A stretch of DNA of 64,000 nt from Cyanophora paradoxa (taxonomy: Eukaryota; Glaucocystophyceae; Cyanophorales; Cyanophoraceae): the NCBI GenBank assembly GCA_004431415.1, contig QPMI01000054.1:248001-312000 (forward strand). The letters are read 5' to 3'. Position numbers and translations under genes: made by a program. Below the pieces are notes generated by a model. That model searched no databases. It was not told the origin of the DNA and saw only the letters and a list, made by a program, of their open reading frames with translations. This document shows positions 22,265 through 33,400 of this stretch, piece by piece. Position 1 is the stretch's first letter, and each line of letters starts with the position of its first letter.

Positions 22265-23052
22265 GTCTGGGTCGCGGCGAGCTCTTATTTGCGGTTAGTA
22301 GGCTTAAGGTTTGCTGGCTTAGTCATTTCGAATACGCGTAGTTCGCAGCCGAGGTGGCTGCTTGGAGAATCCCTATGATTTGCTCTAAGAGTCTCTGAAA
22401 TCACGCATAATCGTTGAATGGCAGAACAAGTAGGCATCCCTTTAGTAGGCTACGGCTACATATTAAGCTTGCTAGTACTGCAGCCGGATGGTATTTTAGT
22501 CAATATTTTGGTCAAGCGCTTATTTGCAATTTCAGTAAATATTTTAATCGAGCTTCGCACATAATGAAATTAATGCGGCACACTGCAGCAATTCGAATTC
22601 CCCTGCCCGATCGACACGTACTTCCCCAAGCGCCGGCTTTAGTCACAGGGTTATCGCCGCTCTGATTCAGTGAGGCTCAGGGAATGGGGCCTAGTTGACT
22701 ACAGATTCGAACACATATCGGCGAGTACAAAAGGCTGGGTGGTGTGTAAATGATGCTCAAAATGAAGTTGAAAAAACGAACGAAGGTGGAATCCCAAGCG
22801 CTGCGCTGAGCTGGGTGAGGGCGCTCGAGGCAGGTACGGCGGGCGGCGGGGGCCGAAGGCGGCCGTGGGGGATGAAGAGGGGAGGAAGCGGAAGGATCGG
22901 AGCCCGCGTGCCGGCGGACGACCGCCCGGCGGGCGCCTCTGGAGTCCCGGGCGACCAAGCGCCGCAGCCGGCACAGGGCGGGGCGGCTTAAACAGACGGA
23001 TCTTTGCGGAGAGGGAGGGGCGGGGGCGGAAAGGAGGGGCGAGCGCCGCGCG
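22265..23052. other. Convergent intergenic region
   Basis: This is the 3' flank of the pseudo-GTPase gene (+) and of BLOC1S2 (-). The middle (about 22310-22760) is AT-richer with no credible gene. The GC-rich end (22800-23050) has short ORFs without splice support. Confidence 0.5.
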
Positions 23053-23590
23053 CTAGCTCAGCCTGCGAAGCTTGTTCTCCAGTCGCCGCGTGTACTCGTC
23101 AAGCCGGGCGACGACGACCTCCAGCTCGCCGACGTTCCGGTCTATTTCGTCGATCTGTGCCAGGTACGGCTTGAACTCCTCCTCTGCGGCGGCCGCGGCA
23201 CGGTCAATGAGCGGCTCGGGTCGGAGCGCGCGCGGGCGCGGACCCTTCTTCACGAGGGACTCGTGGAAGGCCATGAGCTTCGAAGCATACTCCGCCATTT
23301 CTGTGTACTTCGCGCCGGCCGTCTCGTTCATGCGGGCGAGGAGCCGGTAATCCTCGTTGCCCGCTGCAGGCCGGCTCGGGCACAGCGCGCGGAGCGGCGG
23401 CGGCGATGCACGCACCCGTGAGCTCGGCCTCGACGTACTGCGTCACGTTCTCGAACATGGAGCGGGTCATTTCAGCCAACGCCTGCTCCCGCGAGACCGC
23501 CGGCTGTGCGGGGCCTGCTGGCGCGCCCTGTGTCGCCGCGCTCTCGGTTGCTGGCGATGGTGCCGCCGGCGCGGCCGGTGCGTCGGCCAT
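23053..23590 (-). CDS. BLOC1S2: BLOC-1 complex subunit 2
   Basis: A short helical subunit of BLOC-1, the complex that helps sort cargo from endosomes to lysosome-related organelles. Exon 1 is 23590-23416 (start MADAPAAPAAPSP, an Ala/Pro-rich head), and exon 2 is 23363-23053 (stop TAG). One GT-AG intron joins them in phase, giving 161 residues, close to the family size. Family hallmarks are visible in order: MFENVTQYVEAEL, then the conserved NEDYRLLARMNE block, KYTEMAEYASKL, then FKPYLAQIDEIDRNV and the C-terminal coiled coil LDEYTRRLENKLRRL. In animal BLOC1S2 the same order is SEDYKLLENMN...PYLDQIN...LDAYSKKLE. The protein stays in the cytosol as part of a coiled-coil assembly. Its ATG lies only 55 nt from the proposed ATG of the divergent rsmB gene. 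Confidence 0.9.
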
Positions 23591-23645
23591 TGCGCTGCAG
23601 GTCACTGAGGTCACAGCTGCGGGGGTACGCGGCAGAAAGGCAGCG

Positions 23646-26308
23646 ATGAGTTTCGCCAGCTCCTCGGCGGTGCCGCGCGCGGAGGCGCGATCTCGCGCCC
23701 TCTTTGCGTTCGGCGGAAGCGATCTGGCGGAAGCGGCGCCCCAGCGCCGGCAAAAATCCCAGCTGCAGCGGGCACTCGTTCGCTTCGAGCTCCGCGGCGC
23801 GACCTTCCACGGCCCGGACCGCACAGAACAGCGCGTGTGGCTCGCCTCGTCTCCGGGCCCCGCCGGTGAGGCGATCTCAGGTCGGACCGCCGCACGCGCG
23901 TGGGGTCTTGCGGCCCTCGCTCCCCTGAGCGCAGCTCGCCCAGCAGATGCCGCCACCGTCAAGCCGGACGGCAAGCGGCCCGCGAGCCGCAAGCCCAGGA
24001 GCGGCGCGCAACAGCGCCGGAAGAAGCAGTCGATCCTGCCGCCCGTCGGTCCGCGCGCGGGCCCGCGAGCGGCCGCGGGGCGCCGGCTCACGCGGGGGGC
24101 GGCAGCGTTCAACCCGGAGGGCCGCTCGTCGTCCCCGCGGGCGACGGCGTCGGCGGACCCGCGGGAGGCGGCGTACTTCGCCGTCCTCGCGTGGCTCCGC
24201 GACGAGGCCTTCGTGCAGGACTACATCTCCAGCTGGATCGCCCAGGCCCGGCCCTCCGCCGCCGGTGCCCGCCCCGCCCCCGCCCCCGCCCCGCCACCGC
24301 CCCGCCCCCCCTCGGCGCCCCCGGAGCTGAGTGTGCCGCGGGCGGGCCGCCGGCAGACGTGGCGATGGCGCGGGAGATCGCATCGGGGACGGTGCGGCGC
24401 TTCCTCTCCCTGGACCGAATCCTCGCCAACATCGGCGGGCCCAAGCTCGACCTCCGCCGCAAGGAGCGCGTCATCTTCGTGCGCCCGCGCCCCTCCCGCC
24501 CCCGCCCCGCCCCCGCCCCGCCCCCGCTGACCACGACGTCCCTGCCGCCGGCCGCAGCTCACGGCGATCTACCAGCACGTGTTCATGGACCGCATACCCC
24601 TCTACGCCATCGTGAACGAGGCCGTCAAGCTCGCCCGCAAGTACGGGAAGGTGCCGCGACGCCGTACCCCCTCCCGATCCCTTCCCCACCTGTCGAACCG
24701 CCGTACCCGTACCCCAGCGCCAGAACTTCCTGTCGCTGGTCAACGCGGTTCTGCGGAAGCTGCCCGACGAGGCCGAGACCCTCCTCGACGCCCTACCCCA
24801 GGCGCGCCCCCCCACCTCGCCCCGCCCCGGGGTACGCGGTTTTCTCCCGCATCTCCGTCTCAATCCCCGGCCGGCGCAGGGTACGACGGCGGACGACATC
24901 GCCGTGCGGTACTCGTACCCCCCGTTCCTGGTCAAGCGGCTCGTCGCCTCGTACGGCCTAGAGGAGGTACCCCGGGCCCGCCGCGACCGCCTCGCTCCGG
25001 ACCGAGCGCCCGCATCGCCGTTCAGACGCAGCGGCTGCTGGAGGTGAGCAACCTGCAGCCGATGGTGACGGCGCGGCGCATGGAGCCGCTGGCGGACCCG
25101 GCGGGAGTCGACCCCGAGACGCGGGCGGGGGACGAGGCGGCCGGCGTGTTCCCCTACCGGGGCCTGCCCGAGCTCGAGGAGGCCATGTGGGTCGTCGAGG
25201 AGCGCCGGTGCGCGCCTTCTTCGGCCTTCTCCTTCAAGGTTTGACGCGGGGCGGCAGGACGGGCCTGGCGCGGGTCGTGCAGGGGCGGGACTTCTACGTG
25301 CAGAACCTGACCCCCGCGCTCCTCCTCGCCCGCCTCGCGGCCGGCCTGCCCGAGCCGCCCCGGCGCGTCCTCGACCTCTGCTCGGCCCCCGGGGGCAAGA
25401 CCCTCGGGCTCGCCCAGCTGCTCGCCCGGCGCGGCTGGCTCGACGACTGCGAGCTCTGGGCCAACGACGTCGCGCCGGGCAAGGCGCGCCGCCCCGGGCC
25501 CCTCCCACCCTCCTCCCTCCCTCACCTCCTCCCCTCCCCCAGCTGGAGCGGATGCGGGAGAACTTCGACAAGTACGGCCTCCGCGTGCGCACCGTCATGG
25601 CGCCCGGCGAGCTCTTCGGTGCCCTCCGGCCCCCGCCCCGCCCGCCCCTTCCTTCGGAGCTGACGCGCTGGGCGACGGCAGGCGTGCCGGCGGAGCGGTG
25701 GCCCGAGTCGCCGTGCACGCCGCCGGAGGGGGCGCTGGCGGGCTGGGGCGACGAGGCCGTCGCCGCCGCCGGCACCTTCGACGTCGTCCTCGTCGACGCC
25801 CCCTGCTCCAACAGGTCCGCCCCCTCGGTCCCGCCCCGCCCCCGCGCCCGCCCCGCGCCCGAGCGACGCGCGGCGGGGCAGCGGGGTGCTGCACAAGCGG
25901 CCGGAGGCGCGGTGGCGGATCGCGGGGCCCGAGTCGGTGCACGCGCTGCAGGGCACGCAGATGGCGCTGCTCGCCCGCGCCGCCGGCCTCGTCCGCCCCG
26001 GCGGCCAGGTGCCCGCTCCCCCGCCCGATCCGATCCGATCCGATCTGATCTGATTTGTCCGCGGGCTCAGGTGTGGTACACAACGTGCAGCGTGCTGCCG
26101 GAGGAGAACGGTCGCCTTGCGGAGCGCGCCTGCGAGACGCTCCCCTTCCGCATGGGCGGGTGCGCCCCGCCCGCCCGCCCGCCCCGCCACCAAGCCTCCT
26201 CCTCGCCTCACGCCGCCCCCCCGCCGCAGGTACAGCGAGACGGTGGTGCCCTCGCTGGAGGGCTTCGACGGCGGCTTCGGCTGCCTCCTCATCCGCGACG
26301 ACGCGTAG
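23646..26308 (+). CDS. rsmB: 16S rRNA m5C967 methyltransferase RsmB (NusB-MTase)
   Basis: Nuclear-encoded bacterial-type rRNA cytosine-C5 methyltransferase, probably imported into plastid or mitochondrion. The NusB-like RNA-binding domain is spread over exons with REIASGTVRRFLSLDRIL, IYQHVFMDRIPLYAIVNEAV and FLSLVNAVLRKLPDE. It is followed by the linker AVRYSYPPFLVKRLV and VQGRDFYVQN. The Rossmann methyltransferase has motif I (VLDLCSAPGGKTLGLAQLL), the acidic NDVAPGK block, motif IV (DAPCSN then SGVLHKRPEARWRI), and motif VI with the catalytic cysteine (YTTCSVLPEENG). Both cysteines of the RsmB/NSUN mechanism (PCS and TCS) are present. About 190 residues precede the NusB domain, rich in Arg, Ala and Ser and with few acidic residues, as expected of an organelle transit peptide. 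The start at 23646 is a choice among several. Stop TAG 26306-26308. About ten short introns interrupt the gene. Confidence 0.88.
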
Positions 26309-27157
26309 CCCGCCGCCCGCCGCCCGGCGCGGGCTCGCCCCCGCCAGCGCTCCGCGTGACTCAGTGAAGCGAGCCCGAGGGCAGCTGCCGGCTGCTAGCG
26401 CTAGGCCACTCCAATTGAGGAGGCTTTTGTCTCATTAATAGGCTCTTGCAATTCAATGATTGCCTGTACATGTATGGCGGGACTGAATGATATCGATGTA
26501 TCCGTTCAATTCGTTCACGGCCATCGATTCAAATTAAAATCTCTTCTTCGCAAATTCAGAACACAATAAATCCTTCAAGCAGTTACAAGAAAATCTCGGT
26601 GTTGGCGGCTAGCCTCGGCTCCAACACTAAATACAGAAAAGCTCTAAAACCGCGTGCGCACCTGTGCTACCCCACTATTGTTGACTCATTTCAAAGATGG
26701 CTACGCATACGTTCTCTCTGAATCTCGATCGATTTCATGAACTATCGATTCCAAATATATAGATGGAAAGGGCTAAAAACTCCCGCTATCGATAGCAACC
26801 CAAGAGACAAACACCCCGTACGAATCATGCATATCAGACCCTACGTACTCCCGAAAATCGATTGCTATGGAAACTAGAATTACATTACATTCACTTCCGA
26901 GTGAAATTCGCACCTACCATTCCTAGGCCTAATCCCGAGAATATCTACGAAACCCCTCAAAGAAGAGCCCATAGGCTGGAGATAAGGCATCTCAGCTGAC
27001 GCTTCCCGAAACCCGCCTAACTACATGTACACGACATGAAAAGTAAAGAAAACCCGAGCGCGAAGGCTCGCAAAATTGTTGCTCTCCGGAGGACTAGTGT
27101 ACAGGGGCCCGAGGGGGCCGAGCGAGCCGCGGACCGAATTCGGGTCCGCGGATCGGA
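26309..27157. other. Convergent AT-rich spacer
   Basis: This is the 3' flank of rsmB (+) and of the LRR-SAM gene (-). The 26400-27050 part is clearly AT-richer than the genes, with AATAAA at about 26567. I see no gene or repeat with clear ends. Confidence 0.6.
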
Positions 27158-29799
27158 TCACTGGAAGTTCATGTAGTCGTAGTTGATGCCGGGCCCGACG
27201 GAGGAGGAGCGGGCGCGGGCGCCGCGGCGCGGGGAGCTGACGGGCGAGTCGACGTCGAGGTCGTACCCCCCCGGGCCCAGCGAGGAGGAGCGGTTGCGGC
27301 TCTGGCTCTGCGAGCGCGCCGCGCGCCCCCGGCGCGGGCTCATGTTGTCCGCAAAGTCCAGCACCGGGGGCGACGCGGGGCGGGCGCCGGTCGGGGCCGG
27401 CGTCGCGATGCGGGGCCCCGGGTTGTGCTTCGCGTAGATCGGCACCCGCGGGTCCAGCGGGCACCGCACCCTCGCCACCTGCCGCGCACGCCCTCGGATC
27501 GAATTCGGGGGGGGGGGGGGATCGGGGGGGGGTACGGCGCGGACCTCGGAGGCGAGCCCCATGACGCGGGCGTACAGCGAATCGTACCGTGGGTCGGGGG
27601 GCAGGAGAGCCAGAAATAGCATGGGGAGCCCGTAGGCGCACGAGGCCAGAAGGCTGCGCGGCGGACCCGTCAAACACGACGGCGCCGGGGGGGTACGGGA
27701 AGGAAATGGCTCGCTTTTGGGGTACGTAGATGTCCCCCCCGTCGGACACGTGCGCGTTGAGGTGGCGGGGCACCACGCAGCGGTAGATCTCGTTCTCGAT
27801 GAGCTCTGCGGGGTACGCGATCGGATCGGGCAGGTGGGGTACGCGACTCCAAATGCACGCACTGGTGTCGGGGAAGACGCGCGGGTTCTCGCGGCAGTAC
27901 CTGCGCGATCGCCCCAGTGTCACCGGACTTGAGGGGGCGGAGCCGGGGGAGCGGAAGGGGGGTACGGGGCGCGCCGCCAGTTCTCGGAGTAGAGGTCGTA
28001 CTTGACGATCTCGACGAGCGTGACGCGCATGGAGGAGACGTCGCGGGGGTACCCCTCCGGCAGCCTGGCGCCCCGGGGTCGGTCGCGGGCCGCCCCGTCC
28101 CTTCGGGGGGCGCGGGTACGGGCGCACTGGACGGGGATGCCGGCGTTGGTCCAGTAGTCGATGGCGGCGTGGTAGACGTCCGTCACCTGCGCCCCCCGCC
28201 GGCCCCCGTCGGACCGGGTCGAGGCGGCGCCGCCGGGGCCGGGGCGCACGACGGGGTTGTAGTCGTCCTCGATGAACTCGCGGACGGTCTTCACCCGCTC
28301 CGCCCGGCACCGCCGCGCCAGCTCCCCGATCTGCCCCTCCGTCACGCCGGCCCCGGGCGGGGCCGCGCCCCCCGCCCGCCCCCGCCCACCTCGGCGAGGA
28401 GGCGGCGGCGGAGGACGGCGGACTCGACGTGGAGGTCCTCGGCGAGGTCCCGCTCCCCCAGCCCCAGCAGCGTCTTCCCGTCCACGCTGCTCGCCCTCAG
28501 CCGGGCGCCCTCGCGCCCCGCCCCGCGCCGGCTCGTGCGTGGGCCCACCTGTTCCGCTCGAAGGCGGGGACGAGGCGCCCCAGCTCCAGCGACCGCAGCC
28601 ACGCGCTCACGTCCGCCACCTGCCGCCCCGGCCCGGGTCAGCGGCGGCGAAGGCGGGAGGGAGGGGGGCCTGGAGGGCCGGTCCCCCGGCATGCTCAAAG
28701 CGGGGGCACCTTCATGGCGGCGGGGTCCACGGAGCAGCCGCAGCCGGTGGCGGCGGCGCCGCTGCCCGAGGGCGAAGGCCCCGCGGCGGGGCCGGCGGGG
28801 GCGGCGGGGGCGGAGACCGAGACGGAGACCATGGTGGGGGCGGGGGCGGGGGCGGGGGCCGAGCTGGCGCCGTGGAGGGAGGAGCCGCCGGTGGAGGCGT
28901 TCGAGGGCGCCGGCGAGCCCGACGAGGGCGGCAGCGGCGCTGCGCGGGCGCGGGGCGGCGGTCGGCCCTCGGAAGCGCGCGGGGGCGGGGGCGGCGGGCC
29001 GGGGCGGGGCGCGCACAGTGGATTGGGGCGAAGCGGACGACGGGCGGGGCAGGGTCGAGGTGCCCCGCACGTGCAGGGCGCCGGCACCGGCGCAGCGCGC
29101 GGGGAGGCGGCCCCGGCCCCGGGCGGGGGCGCCGAGGCCGGCGGGGTACGCGACACCTTCGCCGGGCTCCGCGGCGTCCTCGGCGGCTTCGGCGCTGCCC
29201 GCCCGGGGTAAGAGGGGGAGGGGGGGGAGAGAGAGCAGGGGGGGTACGTGCGCACAGGCGGGGGTGGCGGAGGGCCCGCGGAGGAAAGCGAGCGCGGCCT
29301 CGCCGCTGACGCGGGCCGAGGGCGGGAGCTCCGAGAGCGGGTTGTCCCTAATATCGAGGACCTGCGCGCCGCGGGCTCGAATCCGGGCGGGGCCCCTTTC
29401 GAACAGTGGTAAGGGGTTACCTCGAGGTCGAGGCGGGCAAGCTCGGGGGGAAGGTTCTGGAGGCCGTTGCCGGCCATGTGGAGGGATACCAGATTCGGGA
29501 GGCGGAGGATGTCCCGCCCGGGCACCTGCGCGCCGGCTCGAGTCCGGGCGGGGGCAGAAAGCGCGGGCCCGGCGGGGCGCGCTTCCTGGATCTGGTTCCC
29601 GTCGAGGTCGAGCACTCGGACCCTGGAAGCGCCTACGTATTCGATCTGCGGGGCGCGGGCGGGTTAGGGGCGGGGCGCCGGCCGGGCTGCGCCGGGGCGC
29701 GGCAGGGCGGGTCGGGCGGGCCTCGGAGGAGGGCCAGAAGCTGAGGCGGGAGTGGGAGAGGTCGAGCCTCCCCTCGTCTGCGATCCAGCCCTTGCCCAT
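27158..29799 (-). CDS. Leucine-rich repeat and SAM-domain protein
   Basis: A probable cytosolic scaffold. Starting at ATG 29797-29799 (MGKGWIADEGRLDLSHSRL), the first 150 residues form leucine-rich repeats: LDLSHSRLSFWP, VRVLDLDGNQIQEA, LPNLVSLHMAGNGLQNLPPE and VLDIRDNPLSELPPSARVS. After a Gly/Pro/Ala-rich linker (29.2-28.65 kb), a SAM domain is split over two exons: VADVSAWLRSLELGRLVPAF (about 28618-28550), then VDGKTLLGLGERDLAEDL and VLRRRLLAEV (about 28490-28390), the typical SAM helix pattern. The C-terminal half is unrecognised and includes ARRCRAERVKTVREFIEDDY, VYHAAIDYWTNAGIPVQ, LIENEIYRCVVPRHLNA and an Arg/Ser-rich end (SQSQSRNRSSSLG) reaching stop TGA at 27158-27160. One intron contains a run of G on the + strand near 27508. 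LRR plus SAM is a known combination in E3 ligases and plant/protist scaffolds, but no RING finger is seen here. Confidence 0.75.
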
Positions 29800-30456
29800 C
29801 CTGCCTGCGCCACGCACTGAGCCACGCATATGCATGCCGGTGCCGTATGAACGCGGGTCCCGGAAGCGGGCGCGGCGGCGCCGAGTGATGCTATACCACT
29901 GTACTGGTGCCGCCGACTTCCTAGGGCAGCGTGCTAGGCGCGGCTGCGCTGCGCGCGATGACTGGTATGGGGAAGAATCGGCTGGCGTGCGGCGGGGGAG
30001 GCGGCGGCGGTGCCCCAGGTGCGGAAAAGCGATCCAAGAGCGTTAGAACGAACCAGGCAGCAGATGGGCGCGGTTGCCCGAAGTTGATGCTCGGCGCGCG
30101 GCGTGGGCGGGGTTGCGCGAGATGCTGGCTGGTTGTCGTATCTCGTTGGTTGGGGATGATCGGTTTGCTGTGCTAAAGGCTGCTCGGGCGACACAGAACA
30201 TTTACCGACCGCGCTGGGCGTTATAAAAGCCAGCCAGGTCGCACGGGTACAGGTAACGGCAGCGTATTGATTTGCAAGGTCGTCGAAGAAGCGCGGCCTC
30301 GGCGCCGGGCGGTTTTATAGCAGCGGGAGACCACCAGATAGCGGATTCGACCGCACAACGGCGTGGCGCTTGCGACCTTCAAACGGCCCTCGGCCGTGGC
30401 CCGCATCCAAGGAGCGCTGGGCGCGTGCAAAGCAGCAGCCGCGTATTTTGCATCTA
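29800..30456. promoter_or_regulatory. Divergent promoter region of LRR-SAM and pLGIC genes
   Basis: About 660 nt separate the two start codons. It includes a TATA-like box for the plus-strand gene and otherwise only unsupported small ORFs. The GC content falls between that of the genes and the AT-rich spacers. Confidence 0.5.
30222..30229 (+). promoter_or_regulatory. TATA-like box TATAAAAG
   Basis: TATAAAAG stands in otherwise GC-rich DNA 228 nt upstream of the ATG of the pLGIC fusion gene. It is the best TATA box match noticed near any start in the window. Function is inferred from the sequence only, and the implied 5' UTR of about 200 nt is plausible. Confidence 0.45.
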
Positions 30457-33400
30457 ATGGCGGCCTTCGGATGCCCGCGCGCCGGGCCCGTGCATGCGCT
30501 AGCGGCCCTGGTGCTCCTTGCGTGCGTGGGAGCGGCGCTGGGGCAGACCAACGTCACTCTCCAGCGCGTGCGAGCGTTTAGGGTTATCTCCGGTGCGTGC
30601 GCGCCGCGGCGTGCCCGCAGCGCGCGCTAGCGCCCTCTCTGTTCACGGACCGCCAACGATATCGATGACGTACGCGTCGCTTCGCGGCGCGGCGGCACCG
30701 AGCTCTAGAGGGCGCGCGAAACCGCTGTCATCGTATCCATAGCGCCCGTCTAAGTGATCTAGAGTGCTTGTATGCTTTCGCATGCATCGGGCCTGGACCC
30801 TAAACCCGCACAGGGGTTGACGCGTCACGCGCGCGCTCGCGCCGGTCGCGAGCGGGGCGTCATGCGGTCGGGTGGCCCTTTGCTGCTGCTCAGCGACTGA
30901 TTTAGTTCCTTGGCCGCCCGCTACTTAAACGAGCACGGCTGTGACCGAGCCCGGCGCCCAGCCCGCCGTCGTTTCCCTCCCCCGAGCTCCGACTCCGACT
31001 TCTCTGGGGCCGCTCGGGCGGGCGGCCGTCGGGCGCTGACGGGGCCGGCGCGGCAGGCGGCCTCGCCGGAGACAACCGCATCTTCGGCCGCGGCGAGACC
31101 GTCCACGTCGCCCTCTCCTTCGCCTACGAGGACGTGCGCCCCCCCCCCCCCCCCCCTCCTGTTTGTACCCCCCGGAGGAATGACGGGAGCCCGGCAGGAC
31201 GTCTCGGCCGTCGCCGCGAGCTGCTCCTCCCTCGAGCTGAAGAATAACGCCGGCCTCAGGTTCAGCATCATCACCGAACTGTGCGGGCCCGTACCCCCCG
31301 CTTCTCCCCCTCCCGCCAAGCCCCGGCCCGCGTCCAGGCCCAGCGAGGTGTCGGACTTCTTCGGGGTCTACTCGATCTACGCCACGGCCACGGTGCGGCG
31401 CGCCCCGCCGCGCCCCGCGCCGCCGGCCCCGCGCCGACGCGGGGGCGGGGGTACACGCGCAGGTCACGGACGGGGCGGCGTGGGGCGAGGCGGGGAAGAC
31501 GGGGCTCTGGCTCAACCTGACGAGCGCGGACTTCGCGGACTGCGGCGCGGCCGCCGGCTTCGGCCTCGATATCGAGACCACGTCGGGGCCGGAGGCCGGC
31601 TACTACGCCGTGCGCCGCGTACCCGCCCCCCCTTTCCTCAATGAATTCTTATCCGCGCCGCGTGCGGGGCGGGGCGGGCAGTTCATGCTGAACCTCGAGG
31701 ACGAGGAGCTCGAGGACCTTGGGGTGCCCGGGGCCCGCCCCGCCCGCCCCGCCGCAGCGGCCCTGCCCGCGCTCACCCCGCCCCGCCCCGCCCGCCCTCC
31801 CGCCGCGGCGCAGAGAGCCCTCGTGCGGCCGCAGCTGCAGGCCCTCGGCGCCACCATCGTGCGCCGCGCCCCACGCCCCCCGCCCTCGCTCGCCCCGCCC
31901 TCGCTGAAGTTGGCGGGCAGCTGAACGCGGTCCCGGGCTCCGCCCTCTCCATCAACGACCTCCTCTGGGCGAGCCGGCCCGACCCCGGCCCGGCGCCGCC
32001 CAGTGGACGCGCGCGCCAGTGCTGAGACGCCTCCAGGTCGTCGTCTCGTTCACGGGCAAAGTGGACGACCCCCTCCCTGCCGGCTGCGTCCCCTCCCTCG
32101 CCCTGTGCGCCCGCCCCCGCCCGCCCGCCCCGCCCGCGAGCGCGCGCCCTGACCGCCGCGGCCGCCGCCTTCAGCAACTTCGCGACGAACACGACGTGCG
32201 AGCCCCCACGCGCCCCCGAGGCCGCTCCCCGGCCCCGAGGCCGCTCCCCGGCCCCGCCGCCGACCCCGGGCCGCGCCGGGGCGCGCATGCGCAGGCTGAC
32301 GTACGTGCCGAGGGCGACGGCGCTCGAGCAGACGGGCGCCTCGGAGGAGATCATCAACGACCGCACCCTCGTCCTCTCCAAAAAGTGGGACCTCGTCTTG
32401 GGCCCTTTGGCTGCGCTCCGCTTCGCCTCCGTTTACTGACCCTGTACCCCCGCAGGATCGCTGAAGGGGACCAGACGTCGGCGGCGACGATCGGGGTGCA
32501 GCTGCCGGTGGCGAAGGCGCTCCGAATCACGGGCGCCTCGTGCAAGGCGACGGGCATGGTGCTCGACGCGGCCTCCGCCGCCGTCGAGAAGAGGGACTTC
32601 AGCGCACCCTCCAACCCGCCCATCAAGCGCATGACACCCGACAGCGTCGAGGTCGGCCCGGGGCCCCCGGCAGCCCGCACGGGGCCGGACCTTGTTGTCG
32701 AGCCCGGGCGGGGGCGCAGGTGACGGACTTCTACCTGCACCCCGTGCGGAGCTACGAGCCGGCCTCGAGCCCCAAGCTCTACATCTCCGGCGTCTCTGTC
32801 GACACGCTCCGTGCGCCCCGCCCTGCAGCCCCGGTCTCCCCGCCCGCCCCGTGCTTCGGGCTCAGGCGGGCGCCCCCTGCCCGGGCCGGCAGCCTCCACG
32901 CTGAGCCAGGTCTCGTCAAAGAAGGCCGCCGGCGCCTACTACGTGCGCCTATTTCCTCGGGACCTTGAGCTAAGCATCGATCCGAGTTGGTTTCGCGATC
33001 CCGATCCGCAGGCGGGGGATATCATCGACATTTTCGTCAGCTTCAACCGGTGCGCTGCTCATTGTGCTTTATTTGTATTTCCATGTTTAACTTCTCCCCC
33101 GCGCAGGCCCGTCTCCTTCTTCCTCCTCACGGACGGCACCTCCACAACCTACGGGTGCCCTGCCCCTCCGCCTTCTACCCCCCCTTCACCCCCCCCAGCC
33201 CGCTCCCTCCAATGGCGATCGCGAGGTTCACGCTTCGCTTCGTTCGCAGGAAGCCGTACCTGGACGTGAACACGGGGGGCGTCGCGAGCTTCATCGGCCA
33301 CGCCCCGCGCGACACCGTGCGACTCTGAGGCTCCCGGCTGCACATCTCGCGATCGATCTCGATCAATTTTATTTGAATTTCCGCTGAATTCCCGCGCATG

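Noticed and set aside
19029-22298. A 1089-codon uninterrupted + strand ORF
   Set aside because: It reads straight through GT/GC...AG introns in a stop-poor, GC-rich region. The recognisable ARF-like and IQ exons lie in several frames, so this is a composition artefact.
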